A stretch of DNA of 64,000 bases from Croceimicrobium sp965656185 (lineage in GTDB: Bacteria > Bacteroidota > Bacteroidia > Flavobacteriales > Schleiferiaceae), in the NCBI GenBank assembly GCA_965656185.1, contig CBFHJH010000011.1:1-64000 (forward strand), written 5' to 3'. The notes beneath the pieces are model-generated. The model did no database searches and was not told where the DNA came from. It saw only the letters and a list, made by a program, of their open reading frames with translations. Below are positions 1 to 7,077 of the stretch, one piece after another (the stretch's first letter is position 1; the number at the start of each line of letters is the position of its first letter). Both the position numbers and the translations under genes were made by a program.

Positions 1-715
1 TATGTGTCCAAGCGAGACGACCAATAGGTAGAGGAAAAGCTACGCTGGTACGCGGAGCATTATCCCACACGCGGCTGTCCGTTCTATACCAAACGCATTC
101 GTAAAGAGGGTTATAACTGGAACAAGAAGCGAGTTCGCAGGGTGTACAACAAACTAGGAATGAACAAGCGCAAGAGGAAATGGAAGCGACGCATTCCTAA
201 CCCCAATAAGGAAGTGTTACTGCAGCCTTTAGCATCTAACCTTTGTTGGAGTGCCGACTTTATGCAAGACCGCTTAGAGAACGGTGTGAAGATGCGTGTG
301 CTTAACATTATTGACGACTACAACCGAGAAGGCTCTGGCTTGCAAAGTATCTAGTAGCTTCCCTTCCGAACATGTAGTAGAGCAATTTGAACAGCTAATA
401 GAGTGGCATGGAAAGCCACTTACCATAAGAACTGATAACGGAACAGAGTTTATGGCAGAAGCCTTTCAAAAATTCTGCAAACGGCATCAAATTAAGCACC
501 TTAGAATACAGAAAGGAAAACCTATGCAGAACGGATATTGCGAACGCTTCAACCGCACCCTGAGAGAAGACGTGCTCAACGCTTATCTCTTTGAAACGAA
601 GGTGCAAATGCAAGAGATTATAGATCATTGGATGGAAGACTACAATCAAAACCATCCGCATTCTTCTCTTGGAGACATGTCTCCAAGAGAGTTTAAAGAT
701 AGGCTCATCGCCTAG
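1..715 (+). pseudogene. IS3-family transposase OrfB, decayed and 5'-truncated by the window edge
   Basis: This is a DDE transposase (rve integrase core) of the IS3 type. The first catalytic Asp is in WSADFMQD (near 250-275), the second in RTDNGTEF (near 426-450), and the Glu in GYCERFNRT (near 535-560), followed by the usual C-terminal SLGDMSP motif. It has two lesions. An in-frame TAG at 25-27 interrupts the N-terminal part. A single extra base near 331 shifts the frame inside the NRE/ALACK segment, so reading starts in frame 1 and ends in frame 2. The product cannot be made as one protein by normal translation, so I call it a pseudogene. Family assignment is firm; the exact IS subgroup is not resolved. 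Confidence 0.85.
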
Positions 716-756
716 AAACTATAATTTAGACCTGTTGGAATAATGGGGGACTTACA
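1..756 (+). mobile_element. right end of an IS3-family insertion sequence
   Basis: The transposase remnant is followed by about 40 non-coding bases ending in GGGGGACTTACA at 745-756. Read outward on the minus strand this starts TGTAAGTCCCCC, which fits the TG...CA ends of IS3 elements. The left end lies outside the window, so neither the terminal repeat pairing nor a target duplication can be checked. Confidence 0.5.
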
Positions 757-805
757 TCTAAATTATTATCCAAAGTAGGATTAATGACGCCTTGAGTTTT
801 TGTCC

Positions 806-1146
806 TTAGGCGCCGTCTTTAATTCTATTGATTTCCTCCCATAGCTTTGGGATATCCCGCTGGATTATACTCCAAATCAACTCATCTTCTACCCTATCGT
901 ATGCGTGAATTATCAAATTTCGTAGGCCAATAATCTTTTTCGAGGATGAAATCTGAATGGAGTCATCCAACAACATTATTTCTTTTATGGCCTCACCTAT
1001 GATTTCTAAATCTCGTTCTACTGCACGTTTTACAACCTGCTGTTTTTGTAGGATTCAAAGTTGTTGTCAACAAGTGCTTTAAATGAATCGAGTTCGGCGA
1101 TAACCGATTGAATGTCTAGAATATACTTGAGAATTCTAGGCTGCAT
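806..1146 (-). pseudogene. hepT: HepT-family RNase toxin, frameshifted
   Basis: HepT (DUF86, HEPN superfamily) is the RNase toxin partner of the MntA nucleotidyltransferase. The ATG (complement of 1144-1146) overlaps the mntA stop region, as usual for this pair. The first frame runs from MQPRILKYIL to NFESY and then hits TAA at 1030. The second frame continues in register with VVKRAVERDLEIIGEAIKEI and carries the HEPN catalytic motif RNLIIHAY (R-x4-H-x-Y), ending at TAA 806. One base appears to be missing in the T-rich run around 1040-1053. The repaired protein would be about 114 residues, normal for HepT. Either the toxin is dead or this is a sequencing indel in a homopolymer. Confidence 0.8.
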
Positions 1147-1444
1147 ATAAAGGCACTTTAGATAAGTTGATGTTTTCGATCAGAATAGGGTTTTTCAGAG
1201 ACCTTGCGGAAACCAGGTCAACTTTGCGTTTAAAAAGCTCTTCGAGCTCTGATTTTAAGTCAAAGTAATTGTCAGCATAATCCAATAGCGCGAGATCGTT
1301 TCTGAAACTTACTAGCAGATCAATATCGCTGTCGTCCCTAAAATAGCTGGTGGTAGCAGAACCGAAGATATCAGCAGACTGCACGTGGTACTTTTTAAAA
1401 GTAGCGTGCAGCCTTTCTTGGTTATTTTCTGCAATTTCTACCAT
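1136..1444 (-). CDS. mntA: MntA-type nucleotidyltransferase antitoxin
   Basis: This 102-residue protein is a minimal nucleotidyltransferase. The motif GSX10DXD is intact (G28, S29, D40, D42), with a further acidic strand at RKVDLV. In characterised pairs MntA neutralises HepT by AMPylating the tyrosine of its RX4HXY motif; that function is inferred here from family and context. It is upstream of hepT and overlaps its start. A perfect TATCTTTG promoter element lies 4 bases before the ATG, so the mRNA is probably leaderless. The gene is intact although its toxin partner is frameshifted. Confidence 0.85.
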   Translation of the reverse strand: MVEIAENNQERLHATFKKYHVQSADIFGSATTSYFRDDSDIDLLVSFRNDLALLDYADNYFDLKSELEELFKRKVDLVSARSLKNPILIENINLSKVPLYAA

Positions 1445-1448
1445 CTTT

Positions 1449-1456
1449 CAAAGATA
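1449..1456 (-). promoter_or_regulatory. Bacteroidota -7 promoter element for mntA
   Basis: On the minus strand the sequence is TATCTTTG, an exact match to the TAnnTTTG element used by the Bacteroidota primary sigma factor. It ends 4 bases before the mntA start codon. Confidence 0.65.
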
Positions 1457-1530
1457 TTGATTCTACCCTTACAAAGGGAATGGCTTGAAAACGGTCCTTT
1501 CATGAAGCAAACTAAATGTATCGGCAGAAA

Positions 1531-1577
1531 AAACAAAACCCTTGCTAATCGTCTGACTAACAAGGGTTGCTTTTTTT
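1531..1577 (-). terminator. bidirectional terminator after tRNA-Leu and upstream of mntA
   Basis: AACCCTTG (1537-1544) pairs with CAAGGGTT (1561-1568). A T-run follows on the plus strand (ttgcttttttt), and on the minus strand the stem is followed by TTGTTTTTT. For the minus-strand tRNA this is the natural transcript end. Confidence 0.75.
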
Positions 1578-1582
1578 AGGAG

Positions 1583-1664
1583 TGCCCAGGACCGGAGTCG
1601 AACCGGTACGCCCGAAGGCACAGGTGTTTGAGACCAGCGCGTCTACCAATTCCGCCACCTGGGC
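1583..1664 (-). tRNA. tRNA-Leu (anticodon CAA)
   Basis: The 82-base gene folds as a class II tRNA. The acceptor arms GCCCAGG and CCTGGGC pair, the discriminator is A, the D-stem is GCG/CGC, the long variable arm is GCC-TTCG-GGC, and the T-arm is ACCGG-TTCGACT-CCGGT. The anticodon loop CTCAAAC gives CAA, reading the Leu codon UUG. The anticodon stem CTGGT/ACCTG has one U-U mismatch. CCA is not encoded. The 3' end points toward the accessory region at the left edge. Confidence 0.93.
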
Positions 1665-1666
1665 AT

Positions 1667-1686
1667 GTCTCGGATAAAACCGAGAC
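1667..1686 (-). repeat. inverted repeat in the tRNA-Leu leader
   Basis: GTCTCGG (1667-1673) and CCGAGAC (1680-1686) are perfect complements around a 6-base loop, two bases before the mature tRNA 5' end. There is no T-run, so it is not a terminator. It may be a leader structure seen by RNase P or a remnant of another element. Confidence 0.5.
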
Positions 1687-1698
1687 CTAATGGGGCGG

Positions 1699-1706
1699 CA
1701 AATATA
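1699..1706 (-). promoter_or_regulatory. -7 promoter element for tRNA-Leu
   Basis: The minus strand reads TATATTTG, an exact TAnnTTTG match, 34 bases upstream of the mature tRNA. Confidence 0.55.
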
Positions 1707-1728
1707 ATAACAAAATGAATTTAAGGTC

Positions 1729-2106
1729 CTAGATCAGGTCTTTTTCTTCGTAGTGCTTTTTGGCCTTGGCGAACATAGCTTTTAGTTCGTCTTTAAGGGG
1801 CTCGTTGAGGCGTTTGATGTGAAAGCAGCTTTTGCCTTTCAGCATCTTTTGCAGGTCTTCGGAAAGACTAAAAAGCGCCGGATCGGTGTAAATGGGGAAG
1901 AAGTAGAGCCTAATGTCCTTGGGCTTTTGCACGGTAGAGGCAAAGTAAAAACCGTCTACTTCCTGTTTACCTTGCATCACGCGCTTGGAGCCGGCAATTT
2001 CGATTCCGCCAGCACTCTTTTTACGCGTGCGTAAGGGGCTGCCTAAAGACTCTAGACTGTTTTCTAAGAAAGCCTTTATTTCGGTGAGGTCTTTGGTTTC
2101 GTTCAT
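1729..2106 (-). CDS. small DUF1801-like protein
   Basis: This is a 125-residue soluble protein of unknown function. The central strand segment (VDGFYFASTVQKPKDIRLYF) and the GKSCFHIK motif resemble DUF1801/YdhG-like proteins; the match is by eye only. Its ATG is one base after the stop of the dioxygenase gene upstream, so the two are almost certainly cotranscribed. No signal peptide or membrane segment is visible. Confidence 0.6.
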   Translation of the reverse strand: MNETKDLTEIKAFLENSLESLGSPLRTRKKSAGGIEIAGSKRVMQGKQEVDGFYFASTVQKPKDIRLYFFPIYTDPALFSLSEDLQKMLKGKSCFHIKRLNEPLKDELKAMFAKAKKHYEEKDLI

Positions 2107-2107
2107 T

Positions 2108-2638
2108 TTAGTCGGTAAATCGGGGGTCGGTTTCCATTACTTGTCCGCAATTGCTGCAAGTGCGCTTTTCTTCCGAATTGTAATAATCTTTAAAGCGTGG
2201 TAAAAAGTCCTTTTCGATATTGCTTAGCGGGAAATAGGTTTCGTGCAGCTTGGTATTGCAATTATCACAGAACCACATTAAGCCATCCTTATGATCGGCT
2301 TGGCGCACCCGCTCTACTACTAAGCCAATAGAACCCTCACTGCGCATGGGGCTATGAGGTACCTTGGGAGGGAGTAAGAACATATCGCCCGGACCGAGCT
2401 TAATATCTACCGGCTTTCCTTCATCCTGAATGCGCACGTTGATATTACCTTCCAGTTGGTAGAACAACTCTTCGGTTTCATTATAGTGGTAATCTTTACG
2501 GGCATTAGGGCCAGCCACGATCATTACGATATAATCTTCGCCCGCCGGGTAGAGGTTTTTATTGCCTACCGGGGGTTTTAGCTTATCGCGGTTTTCTTCG
2601 ATCCACTGATGGAGGTTAAAAGGTTTAGCTACGGCCAT
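2108..2638 (-). CDS. nbaC: 3-hydroxyanthranilate 3,4-dioxygenase
   Basis: The enzyme opens the ring of 3-hydroxyanthranilate to give the precursor of quinolinate, in the kynurenine route of tryptophan breakdown or NAD synthesis. It is a 176-residue cupin. Iron ligands H51, E57 and H95 and the substrate arginines R47 and R99 fall at the same positions as in the well-studied bacterial enzyme. The C-terminal rubredoxin-like site is present as C124-x2-C127 and C161-x2-C164. No other kynurenine-pathway genes are nearby. It forms a two-gene operon with the small DUF1801-like gene. Confidence 0.95.
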   Translation of the reverse strand: MAVAKPFNLHQWIEENRDKLKPPVGNKNLYPAGEDYIVMIVAGPNARKDYHYNETEELFYQLEGNINVRIQDEGKPVDIKLGPGDMFLLPPKVPHSPMRSEGSIGLVVERVRQADHKDGLMWFCDNCNTKLHETYFPLSNIEKDFLPRFKDYYNSEEKRTCSNCGQVMETDPRFTD

Positions 2639-2714
2639 AATTTAATCTTTGGGCTAAGATAGCAAATGCTGAGGCTTGGCTGAGCCCGTGGCACGGTCAT
2701 TTTAGGGTATAAAA

Positions 2715-2755
2715 AAATCCCGATCTGAGCGAGGCTCATCATCGGGATCTTTATT
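2715..2755 (-). terminator. terminator of the small acidic lipoprotein gene
   Basis: ATCCCGAT (2718-2725) pairs with ATCGGGAT (2741-2748). On the minus strand the stem is followed by a run of seven T. It lies about 20 bases past the lipoprotein stop and could also stop plus-strand transcription. Confidence 0.75.
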
Positions 2756-2770
2756 TCTTAAGCGTTGGGC

Positions 2771-3055
2771 TTACATGTCGCCGTGCTCAGAATGGTCGTG
2801 CTCACCTTCTTCGCTATGCATAGCGTCGTCGGCAGCCGCTTCCATATCGTCAGCCGCTTCTTCAGTTACTTCCATAACGGTGTCCATGGTTTCTTCCATA
2901 GCGTCACCTGCTTCTTCTGCCGCGTCGGCTGCGTCGTCAGCTACTTGTTCCATGGCATCACCTGCGTCGTCCGCTGCTTCTTCAGCTGGAGCGTTGTTAC
3001 ATGCTACTGCACCGGCAAAGATCAGTGCAAATGCAAAAAAACTTACTTTTTTCAT
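2771..3055 (-). CDS. small Ala/Asp/Glu/Met-rich lipoprotein with a His-rich tail
   Basis: This 94-residue protein has a lipoprotein signal: basic start, hydrophobic core and lipobox GAVAC with the acylated Cys at 19. The mature part is nearly all Ala, Asp, Glu and Met in a degenerate EEAADDAxDAMEE pattern that would form a long acidic amphipathic helix, and it ends in a His/Glu/Asp tail (EEGEHDHSEHGDM). No family is recognised. Acid-plus-His composition could bind metal, but that is inference. It has its own TACATTTG promoter and terminator. Opposite-strand ORFs here are composition artefacts. Confidence 0.8.
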   Translation of the reverse strand: MKKVSFFAFALIFAGAVACNNAPAEEAADDAGDAMEQVADDAADAAEEAGDAMEETMDTVMEVTEEAADDMEAAADDAMHSEEGEHDHSEHGDM

Positions 3056-3091
3056 CCTTCTCTCGAGATTTGGTTGTTAAACAATTTCCAA

Positions 3092-3099
3092 CAAATGTA
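3092..3099 (-). promoter_or_regulatory. -7 promoter element for the small lipoprotein
   Basis: The minus strand reads TACATTTG, an exact TAnnTTTG match, leaving a leader of about 30-36 bases. Confidence 0.55.
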
Positions 3100-3136
3100 T
3101 AGAAAAATCAAAGCTAAGCCAGTAGGGGCCCTAAAT

Positions 3137-4672
3137 TTATCTTTTTAGTAAAGTACTCAAGCTCAGTTTCTCCCTCAACTTATTGGCCAAGTCTTGGATC
3201 GGAATGCGTTCTTGTTCCATCGTGTCGCGATCGCGTAAGGTTACACACTGATCTTCTTTTGTGTCGTGGTCTACCGTGATGCAGAATGGGGTTCCGATCG
3301 CATCGTGACGGCGGTAGCGCTTTCCGATGGCGTCTTTTTCGTCGTACTGTACATTGTAGTCGACGCGCAGCTCATCGATGATCGCACGCGATATTTCGGG
3401 TAAACCATCTTTCTTAACCAGCGGTAAAATAGCCGCTTTAACCGGAGCGATCGGGGCCGGGATGCGCAATACGGTACGCTTGCTGCCATCGCCTAGGTCT
3501 TCTTCGCGGTAAGCGTAAGAAAGTATCGCTAAGAAAAGTCGGTCTAAACCGATCGACGTTTCGATCACATAAGGCACGTAGTTCTTGCCCAATTCGGGGT
3601 CGAAGAATTGTAATTTCTTACCGCTGTGCTCTTCGTGCGCCTTTAGGTCGAAATCGGTGCGACTGTGAATACCTTCCAGCTCTTTGAAACCAAAAGGGAA
3701 ATTGAATTCGATATCGGCCGCAGCATTGGCGTAGTGGGCCAGTTTTTCGTGGTCGTGGAAACGGTAATAGCTATCGTCCATGCCCAGGGCTTGATGCCAT
3801 TTGATACGCTCTTCTTTCCAGTATTCGTACCACTTCATTTCATCGCCAGGACGCACGAAATATTGCATTTCCATTTGCTCGAATTCGCGCATGCGGAAGA
3901 TGAACTGACGGGCCACGATCTCATTCCGGAAGGCCTTTCCGGTTTGGGCGATGCCAAAAGGAATCTTCATGCGGCCGGTCTTTTGCACATTGAGGAAGTT
4001 CACGAAGATCCCCTGAGCGGTTTCCGGACGTAAGTAAAGGGTGGTGGCTCCCTCGGCGGTAGAACCCATTTGGGTGCCGAACATGAGGTTGAACTGACGT
4101 ACGTCGGTCCAATTCTTTGACCCGCTGATCGGGCAAGCGATTCCTTTTTCTTCGATCAGGGCTTTAACGTCCTCGAGGTCGCCCGCATCGAGGCTCTGGG
4201 CTAAGCGTTGCACACTGCCTTCGGCTTCATCAAGGTATTTACGTACCCGTGGATTGGTTTCGCGGTAGAGGGCTTCATCGAAATCGTCGCCAAAACGTTT
4301 TTTGGCCTTGGTGATCTCCTTTTCCGCTTTCTGACGAAGTTTCTCGGCGTAATCTTCTACCAGAACATCGGCGCGGTAGCGTTTTTTGGAATCTTTATTA
4401 TCGATCATCGGATCGTTAAAGGCATCTACGTGACCGCTGGCTTTCCAGGTAGTGGGATGCATGAAGATAGCGGAGTCGAGGCCCACGATATTTTCGTGCA
4501 TTTGCACCATGGCCTTCCACCAATAATCGCGGAGGTTTTTCTTTAACTCTACGCCATTCTGACCGTAGTCGTAAACGGCTGATAAACCGTCGTATATCTC
4601 ACTGGATTGAAAGATGAAGCCATACTCCTTGGCATGGGCGATCACCTTTTTAAATAAGTCCTCTTGATTCAT
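3137..4672 (-). CDS. glyS: glycyl-tRNA synthetase, dimeric type
   Basis: It charges tRNA-Gly with glycine. The 511-residue single-chain form is the dimeric (archaeal/eukaryotic and Bacteroidota) type rather than the alpha2-beta2 enzyme. Class II motif 2 is seen at GKAFRNEI with the following REFEQMEMQYF segment, motif 3 at SIGLDRL, and the C-terminal anticodon-binding domain at APIKAAILPLVKK-like sequence (APVKAAILPLV). The ATG is 5 bases behind a TACCTTTG promoter element, which supports this start and a leaderless mRNA. Confidence 0.97.
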   Translation of the reverse strand: MNQEDLFKKVIAHAKEYGFIFQSSEIYDGLSAVYDYGQNGVELKKNLRDYWWKAMVQMHENIVGLDSAIFMHPTTWKASGHVDAFNDPMIDNKDSKKRYRADVLVEDYAEKLRQKAEKEITKAKKRFGDDFDEALYRETNPRVRKYLDEAEGSVQRLAQSLDAGDLEDVKALIEEKGIACPISGSKNWTDVRQFNLMFGTQMGSTAEGATTLYLRPETAQGIFVNFLNVQKTGRMKIPFGIAQTGKAFRNEIVARQFIFRMREFEQMEMQYFVRPGDEMKWYEYWKEERIKWHQALGMDDSYYRFHDHEKLAHYANAAADIEFNFPFGFKELEGIHSRTDFDLKAHEEHSGKKLQFFDPELGKNYVPYVIETSIGLDRLFLAILSYAYREEDLGDGSKRTVLRIPAPIAPVKAAILPLVKKDGLPEISRAIIDELRVDYNVQYDEKDAIGKRYRRHDAIGTPFCITVDHDTKEDQCVTLRDRDTMEQERIPIQDLANKLREKLSLSTLLKR

Positions 4673-4677
4673 GCCGG

Positions 4678-4685
4678 CAAAGGTA
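4678..4685 (-). promoter_or_regulatory. -7 promoter element for glyS
   Basis: The minus strand reads TACCTTTG, ending 5 bases before the glyS ATG. Confidence 0.65.
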
Positions 4686-4717
4686 AATGAATGGCTGAAA
4701 TCGCATCAGCCGAAAGG

Positions 4718-5305
4718 CTAATAATCGTTTAAAGTAAAGAGTAAAGTTGCATTCTCGGAAAAGAGCTTTACTGCGATGGCGAGGAGGATGACGCCAAAGA
4801 CCTTGCGCAAAACATTGAGGCCGCTTTCGCCAAAAAGCTTCTCCAGGCGGGCGGCGCTCTTGAGTACGGCAAAAACGAGCAAGCAATTGATAATGATGGC
4901 CACCACGATGTTTTCGGCCTCGAATTCGGCGCGAATGGAAACGATGGTGGTCATGACGCCAGCACCGGCAATAAGGGGAAAGGCCAAGGGTACGATGGAA
5001 GCCGATTTGGGTTCTTCGTCTTTAATAAGGGTGATGCCCAGCACCATTTCGAGGGCGAGGATAAAGAGGACCAGGGCGCCGGCTACGGCAAAGGAATTGA
5101 TGTCTACTCCCAAATACTTGAGGATGCTTTCTCCCAAAAAGAGGAAAACGATCATGATACCAGCGGCCACGATGGAGGCCTTCTCGCTTTGGATGTGCCC
5201 CACCTTTTGGCGGAGGGAAATGATCAGAGGAATGCTACCCATGATATCGATCACAGCAAAGAGGATCATGGTAGCGGAGAGGATTTCTTTAAAATCGAAG
5301 TTCAT
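4718..5305 (-). CDS. MarC family integral membrane protein
   Basis: This is a 195-residue protein with about six hydrophobic segments, typical of MarC/UPF0056. The conserved DIMGSIPLI segment follows the first helix. The function of the family is unsettled; a link to multiple antibiotic resistance has been withdrawn in E. coli. I start at the ATG giving MNFDFKEIL because the 14 upstream in-frame codons (MREICLVSR...) do not resemble the family. It ends 45 bases before glyS begins, same strand, but glyS has its own promoter. Confidence 0.9.
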   Translation of the reverse strand: MNFDFKEILSATMILFAVIDIMGSIPLIISLRQKVGHIQSEKASIVAAGIMIVFLFLGESILKYLGVDINSFAVAGALVLFILALEMVLGITLIKDEEPKSASIVPLAFPLIAGAGVMTTIVSIRAEFEAENIVVAIIINCLLVFAVLKSAARLEKLFGESGLNVLRKVFGVILLAIAVKLFSENATLLFTLNDY

Positions 5306-5374
5306 AGCGAAATTTTGCGGCCGCGAAACTAAGCATATTTCGCGCACCGCAAAGCGCTATGTATAAAAGCTTAA

Positions 5375-5818
5375 TTAACGGATAATCTTAACGTTAACCG
5401 CATTAGGTCCTTTGGGTCCTTTGATGGTCTCGAAACTCACCAAATTACCTTCTTTTACTTCTTCTTCGAGGGCATTAACGTGCACGAAAATGCTCTGTCC
5501 GCTCTTTTTGTCTTTGATAAAGCCGTAACCCTTGCTGTGGTTGAAGTGGGTAACGGTACCCTTAAGGATAGCGTCTTCTGCCATTTCTTCTTCACTGCGC
5601 TGGGGGGTGCTAATATCGATGTCCTTGGCCTTCACTTTTTCGGCTGCCTCTGGTGGCTCCTCGTGGAAGTTCCCGTATACATCCATATAAGTGATATTAT
5701 CGCCTTTTTCACCGCCTTGCGCCTTACGCTCTTCTTTGCGGCGGGCTTTTTCTTCTTTCTTTTTTCGGCGCTTCTTTTCGCGCTCCTTTTTACCAAAGGT
5801 TTCTTGTGATCTACCCAT
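5375..5818 (-). CDS. cold-shock domain protein with a basic coiled N-terminus
   Basis: The last 65 residues form a cold-shock (OB) domain with RNP1 KGYGFI and RNP2 IFVHV, which bind single-stranded RNA/DNA. The first 40 residues are almost all Lys, Arg and Glu (KKEREKKRRKKKEEKARRKE), a charged helix or disordered tail. Total length is 147. It follows the helicase gene by 8 bases in the same direction, so an RNA chaperone/helicase operon is likely. Confidence 0.9.
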   Translation of the reverse strand: MGRSQETFGKKEREKKRRKKKEEKARRKEERKAQGGEKGDNITYMDVYGNFHEEPPEAAEKVKAKDIDISTPQRSEEEMAEDAILKGTVTHFNHSKGYGFIKDKKSGQSIFVHVNALEEEVKEGNLVSFETIKGPKGPNAVNVKIIR

Positions 5819-5826
5819 ATATCGAT

Positions 5827-7038
5827 TTATGATTCTACAAAAGTGTAGGCGGTACCGGTCTTTCCGGCCCTACCGGTTCTTCCCACGCGGTGGATATAGC
5901 TGTCCAGGCTCTTGGGAATTTGGTAATTGATGACGTGACTTACATCGTCTACGTCGATGCCCCGGGCTGCTACGTCGGTAGCAACGAGGACTTGAATACG
6001 TCCGGTTTTAAAGGACTTCAAGGCTTTTTGGCGGTAATTCTGACTCTTATCGCCGTGAATTTCGTCGCAACGAATGCCCGCTTGCGAGAGCTTGCGCTTG
6101 AGTTTGCTTACCCAGCGTTTGGTCTCGGCAAAGAGGATCACCCGATCGAAGTCCTCGGCCTTGAGCATGTCGATCAAGATCGGCATTTTGCTGGCGCCCT
6201 CCGGTACTTCTACCAGCTCTTGCTGGATGTGTTCATTACTCTGATTGCCGCTGCTGATCTCAAGACGAAGCGGGTCGTTTAAAATAGTATTGATGCGTGC
6301 TTCTTGCTTGCGGTCCAAGGTAGCCGAGAACAACAGGTTTTGGCGCTGGATCGGCAAGGCATCGATGATCTTGTTAAGGTCGCGTTCGAAGCCCATATCG
6401 AGCATACGGTCGAACTCATCGATCACCAAACATTTAATGGACTTGAAATTGATCGCCCCACGTTGGTAGAGGTCCAATAAGCGACCCGGGGTGGCCACAA
6501 TGAGATCGGTTTTACGGCCGGCCTTTTGCAGGTCGCGGTTCATATTGGTGCCACCGATGTAACTGGCGCTGAAAACTTTGATACCGTGATTTAAACTGCG
6601 GTACTCAGCTTCGATCTGTAAGGCCAATTCCCGGGTGGGAGCCAATACTAAGGTGTCGAAACGACCTTGGATCTGTTTATCGAGGATCGGCAAGAGGAAG
6701 GCGGCGGTTTTTCCGCTACCGGTACGGGCGATGCCCAGAATATCTTGACCGGCCAATTGGGCTTCTAAGCTGCGCTCTTGGATCTCGGTGGGCATGCTGT
6801 AGCCCTTTTGTTCCAAGTTCTTGATGAGCTTGGGGTGTAGGCTACTTTCGGCATAGCTGAAACTAGCTTCGAATACATGCGGCTTTACCGCCTGTGCTTG
6901 TTGAATAAGGTCCGAGCGTTTAAGATCGGATGGCTTTTGCTTTTTGCCTTTCGACCTTTTAGGAGGTCCAGAAGGGCGGCGCTGTTTAGTTTTGGGTCCG
7001 GCAGAATTGTTCCGCCGACCATTATAGCGTTGTGACAT
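5827..7038 (-). CDS. DEAD-box RNA helicase, RhlE-like
   Basis: This 403-residue ATP-dependent RNA helicase has a basic N-terminal tail (1-45), Walker A ARTGSGKT (104-111), motif Ia PTRELALQ, Walker B as DEFD (207-210) rather than DEAD, motif III SAT (238-240) and motif VI HRVGRTGRAG. The protein ends about ten residues after motif VI, shorter than many RhlE proteins, with no basic C-terminal extension. It sits between the desaturase gene (39 bases upstream) and the cold-shock gene (8 bases downstream). Confidence 0.95.
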   Translation of the reverse strand: MSQRYNGRRNNSAGPKTKQRRPSGPPKRSKGKKQKPSDLKRSDLIQQAQAVKPHVFEASFSYAESSLHPKLIKNLEQKGYSMPTEIQERSLEAQLAGQDILGIARTGSGKTAAFLLPILDKQIQGRFDTLVLAPTRELALQIEAEYRSLNHGIKVFSASYIGGTNMNRDLQKAGRKTDLIVATPGRLLDLYQRGAINFKSIKCLVIDEFDRMLDMGFERDLNKIIDALPIQRQNLLFSATLDRKQEARINTILNDPLRLEISSGNQSNEHIQQELVEVPEGASKMPILIDMLKAEDFDRVILFAETKRWVSKLKRKLSQAGIRCDEIHGDKSQNYRQKALKSFKTGRIQVLVATDVAARGIDVDDVSHVINYQIPKSLDSYIHRVGRTGRAGKTGTAYTFVES

Positions 7039-7077
7039 TTTCTAAAAAATTGATTTTATCGGCTTAGCGCCGAAGGA

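Noticed and set aside
2765..3148. Ser/Ala-, Val- and Phe-rich plus-strand ORFs opposite the small lipoprotein gene
   Set aside because: They are mirror images of the Ala/Asp/Glu-rich gene on the other strand; composition alone keeps them open, and they have no start context or family.
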